A stretch of 8,979 nucleotides of DNA from Victivallales bacterium (GTDB lineage Bacteria > Verrucomicrobiota > Lentisphaeria > Oligosphaerales > Oligosphaeraceae), in the NCBI GenBank assembly GCA_017431185.1, contig JAFRLP010000379.1, positions 1-8,979 on the forward strand, in the 5' to 3' direction. Position numbers and translations under genes: made by a program. This document shows positions 7,961 through 8,979 of this stretch, piece after piece (position 1 is the stretch's first letter; each line of letters begins with the position of its first letter). A model generated the notes under the pieces. It had not been told where the DNA came from and did no database searches. It worked only from the letters and a program-made list of their open reading frames with translations.

Positions 7961-8148
7961 TTCAAAACTCTTTTTTTTGATGTTTATTCCATGGGAAACC
8001 GCTCAGTCCCCAACCTGTTTTGCCATGTACAGACCCAGATTTGCCGTCTGAACTTGGTGTGCCAAACGAGAGTCGCCAACCAGCACGCGTGGCCTTCATG
8101 CCCTGCGGTTTGAAGTGGCCTTGGAATCGGAATAGATACTGCCCTGTC
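7961..8148. other. Intergenic region between pseudopilin-like and secreted-protein genes
   Basis: 188 bp separate two co-directional genes, far more than elsewhere in the cluster. It holds an 8-bp direct repeat with an inverted repeat (see 8089-8122), an 8-base A-run on the - strand (7971-7978) just before the weak ribosome binding site of the secreted protein gene, and a 45-codon ORF ending one base before that gene. No promoter close to the sigma-70 consensus was found, so whether the downstream genes have their own promoter is unresolved. Confidence 0.5.
8089..8122. repeat. Direct repeat GTGGCCTT x2 with internal inverted repeat
   Basis: GTGGCCTT occurs at 8089-8096 and again at 8115-8122, 26 bp apart. 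Between them CTTCA (8094-8098) and TGAAG (8111-8115) form an inverted pair, and GGCC at both outer edges extends it with a 2-nt bulge. The arrangement could be a hairpin in the transcript after the pseudopilin stop or a regulator site. No T-run follows, so it is not an intrinsic terminator. It may be chance. Confidence 0.3.
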
Positions 8149-8853
8149 TCATTTTCGAAAGAAGAAAATATTACCCGAGGAAAGGCTGGTGTTGCTGTTG
8201 GTAATCAGCGACGAAAGCGTGGTCTTGTTCAGGTCGCCGACATTTCCGCCCAGGTAGAGCACATTGACGACGGCCCGATGGCTGAAGTAGAACGAGGCGC
8301 CAGCCGTCGGATAGATTTTCCGTCCGAAAGTCCCTGCACTTGGCGAGCCGTTGCCTGGATAGCAACTGGCGGAAGTTCCGGTAATATCAGCGGCATAGCA
8401 CAATTGGGATGGATATTTGATGGAGGACATCTTGTTGCGGGACGTCTCAAACGCATAGTTTTGATCCGCCGCGCCATTCATTGCATTGACCCCGACGCTA
8501 AGGGCCGCATTCAGCTTGCCCAAATTGGTCGCGTCAGCCGCATTGTCGATTTTGTACTGCGACAAGCCACTGCCGTTCTTCAGATAGGCCGGCGACGACG
8601 GGCAGCTCAAAGGCATGGCGCTGCCAATCTCCAGGGCGATGGTCGGAGCCCAGCGATTTCCGTTCGCCGTGTTGTTCGGAGCCTGGCAGAAGCCTGGCAC
8701 GTAATCCTCATTGCCGTCAACATACGTGAAGACGGCCAGCCCGACCTGCCGCAGGTTGTTTTTGCAGCTGGTGGTTCGCGCCTTCTCCCGCGCCTTGCTC
8801 AAGGCGGGCAGCAGCATCGCCGCCAAAACGGCGATGATGGCAATGACGACCAT
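8149..8853 (-). CDS. Type II secretion pseudopilin-like protein, leader motif missing
   Basis: The 234-residue product starts [18 protein letters not shown], followed by [18 protein letters not shown]. This is the hydrophobic stem and helix of the pseudopilin G-like proteins that are very abundant in Lentisphaerota and related PVC bacteria. Relatives begin with a short basic leader and FTLIELL, which a prepilin peptidase cuts before the Phe; here M1 sits where the seventh mature residue would be, so the leader, F1 and E5 are absent. An in-frame TAA at 8898-8896 and no alternative ATG, GTG or TTG between rule out a longer start, and the other two frames do not encode the motif. No Shine-Dalgarno precedes the ATG. 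Near the C-terminus [18 protein letters not shown] (191-208) matches the usual H-x9-DG region, with the Asp changed to Gly. The body has a globular beta-rich look. Residues 2-18 would still anchor it in the membrane. It is either a truncated gene or an assembly junction. Confidence 0.78.
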   Translation of the reverse strand: MVVIAIIAVLAAMLLPALSKAREKARTTSCKNNLRQVGLAVFTYVDGNEDYVPGFCQAPNNTANGNRWAPTIALEIGSAMPLSCPSSPAYLKNGSGLSQYKIDNAADATNLGKLNAALSVGVNAMNGAADQNYAFETSRNKMSSIKYPSQLCYAADITGTSASCYPGNGSPSAGTFGRKIYPTAGASFYFSHRAVVNVLYLGGNVGDLNKTTLSSLITNSNTSLSSGNIFFFRK

Positions 8854-8869
8854 TTTGTATAGAAGAATA

Positions 8870-8899
8870 TTGCAAAATTGAAATGTTGGGCTATATTAT
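8870..8899 (+). promoter_or_regulatory. Possible sigma-70 promoter for the rightward gene at 8960
   Basis: TTGCAA (8870-8875) and TATATT (8892-8897) are 16 nt apart; TATTAT (8894-8899) gives 18 nt. Each -10 candidate matches five of six consensus bases and the -35 matches four. A start about 50-55 nt before the ATG at 8960 would follow. The stretch is AT-rich compared with the genes around it, which raises the chance of a false match. Confidence 0.3.
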
Positions 8900-8959
8900 T
8901 CCCGCTGTCGCAAGCAGCACAGCTGATGAAGTCACAAACAGCAGAGCAGGAAAGCACCA

Positions 8960-8979
8960 ATGGGAAAAAAACGCGTCAA
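8960..8979 (+). CDS. Possible start of a divergent gene (partial, cut by window end)
   Basis: ATG at 8960 opens a frame reading MGKKRV before the window ends. AGGA at 8948-8951 lies 8 nt upstream, a good Shine-Dalgarno position, and a plausible promoter lies further left. A gene transcribed away from a carbohydrate operon is often its regulator, and a short basic N-terminus would fit a DNA-binding protein, but six codons cannot identify it. It could also be spurious. Confidence 0.35.

Noticed and set aside
8049..8064. TGGCACACCAAGTTCA on the - strand, resembling a sigma-54 promoter
   Set aside because: The -24 half matches, but the -12 half reads GTTC instead of TTGC, and no activator site is evident.
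7016..8113. A 365-codon + strand open frame opposite the start of the secreted-protein gene
   Set aside because: It is an antisense shadow; the - strand product has a signal peptide at exactly the expected place.
8020..8862. A 280-codon + strand open frame opposite the pseudopilin-like gene
   Set aside because: The - strand reading gives the well-known pseudopilin stem; the + strand reading shows no motif.

Overview
The window looks like a chromosomal piece of a glycan-degrading bacterium of the PVC group, most likely Lentisphaerota (Victivallis-like) or a close relative. This is inferred from two things. One is a small pseudopilin-like protein with the [19 protein letters not shown] N-terminus that is strongly expanded in that phylum. 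The other is that it sits directly upstream of unusual carbohydrate-active enzyme genes. No rRNA or other phylogenetic marker is present, so the assignment is tentative. No tRNA, CRISPR array, insertion sequence or phage gene was seen.

Layout. Positions 4-1778 on the + strand hold two genes overlapping by ATGA: a GT4-type glycosyltransferase and aat, the leucyl/phenylalanyl-tRNA--protein transferase of the bacterial N-degron pathway. A 54-bp convergent gap follows. From 8853 down to 1833 on the - strand lie four co-directional genes: (i) a pseudopilin-like protein lacking the prepilin leader, (ii) an 831-residue secreted protein of unknown family that probably contains a glycosidase-like barrel, (iii) a fusion of an SGNH hydrolase with a GH28-like right-handed beta-helix, and (iv) a stand-alone paralogue of that beta-helix protein. 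Genes ii and iii are tightly coupled: a perfect AAGGAGG Shine-Dalgarno follows the stop codon of gene ii. At the right edge a divergent + strand gene may begin at 8960, with a good Shine-Dalgarno and a plausible sigma-70 promoter, but only six codons are visible.

How the genes may work together (inference). Genes ii-iv look like a small carbohydrate-utilisation operon. Gene ii has a signal peptide and could act outside the cytoplasm. Genes iii and iv have no signal peptide and are cysteine-rich, so they probably act on imported oligosaccharides inside the cell. The SGNH domain would remove an ester group and the beta-helix domains would cut glycosidic bonds. Both beta-helix proteins keep the three catalytic aspartates of polygalacturonases at the canonical spacing but lack the His and the Arg-Lys pair, so the substrate is probably not ordinary polygalacturonate.

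The most notable points are the SGNH/beta-helix fusion beside its unfused paralogue, the altered active site shared by both, the orphan 831-residue protein, and the leaderless pseudopilin, which may be a real truncation or an assembly junction near 8853.
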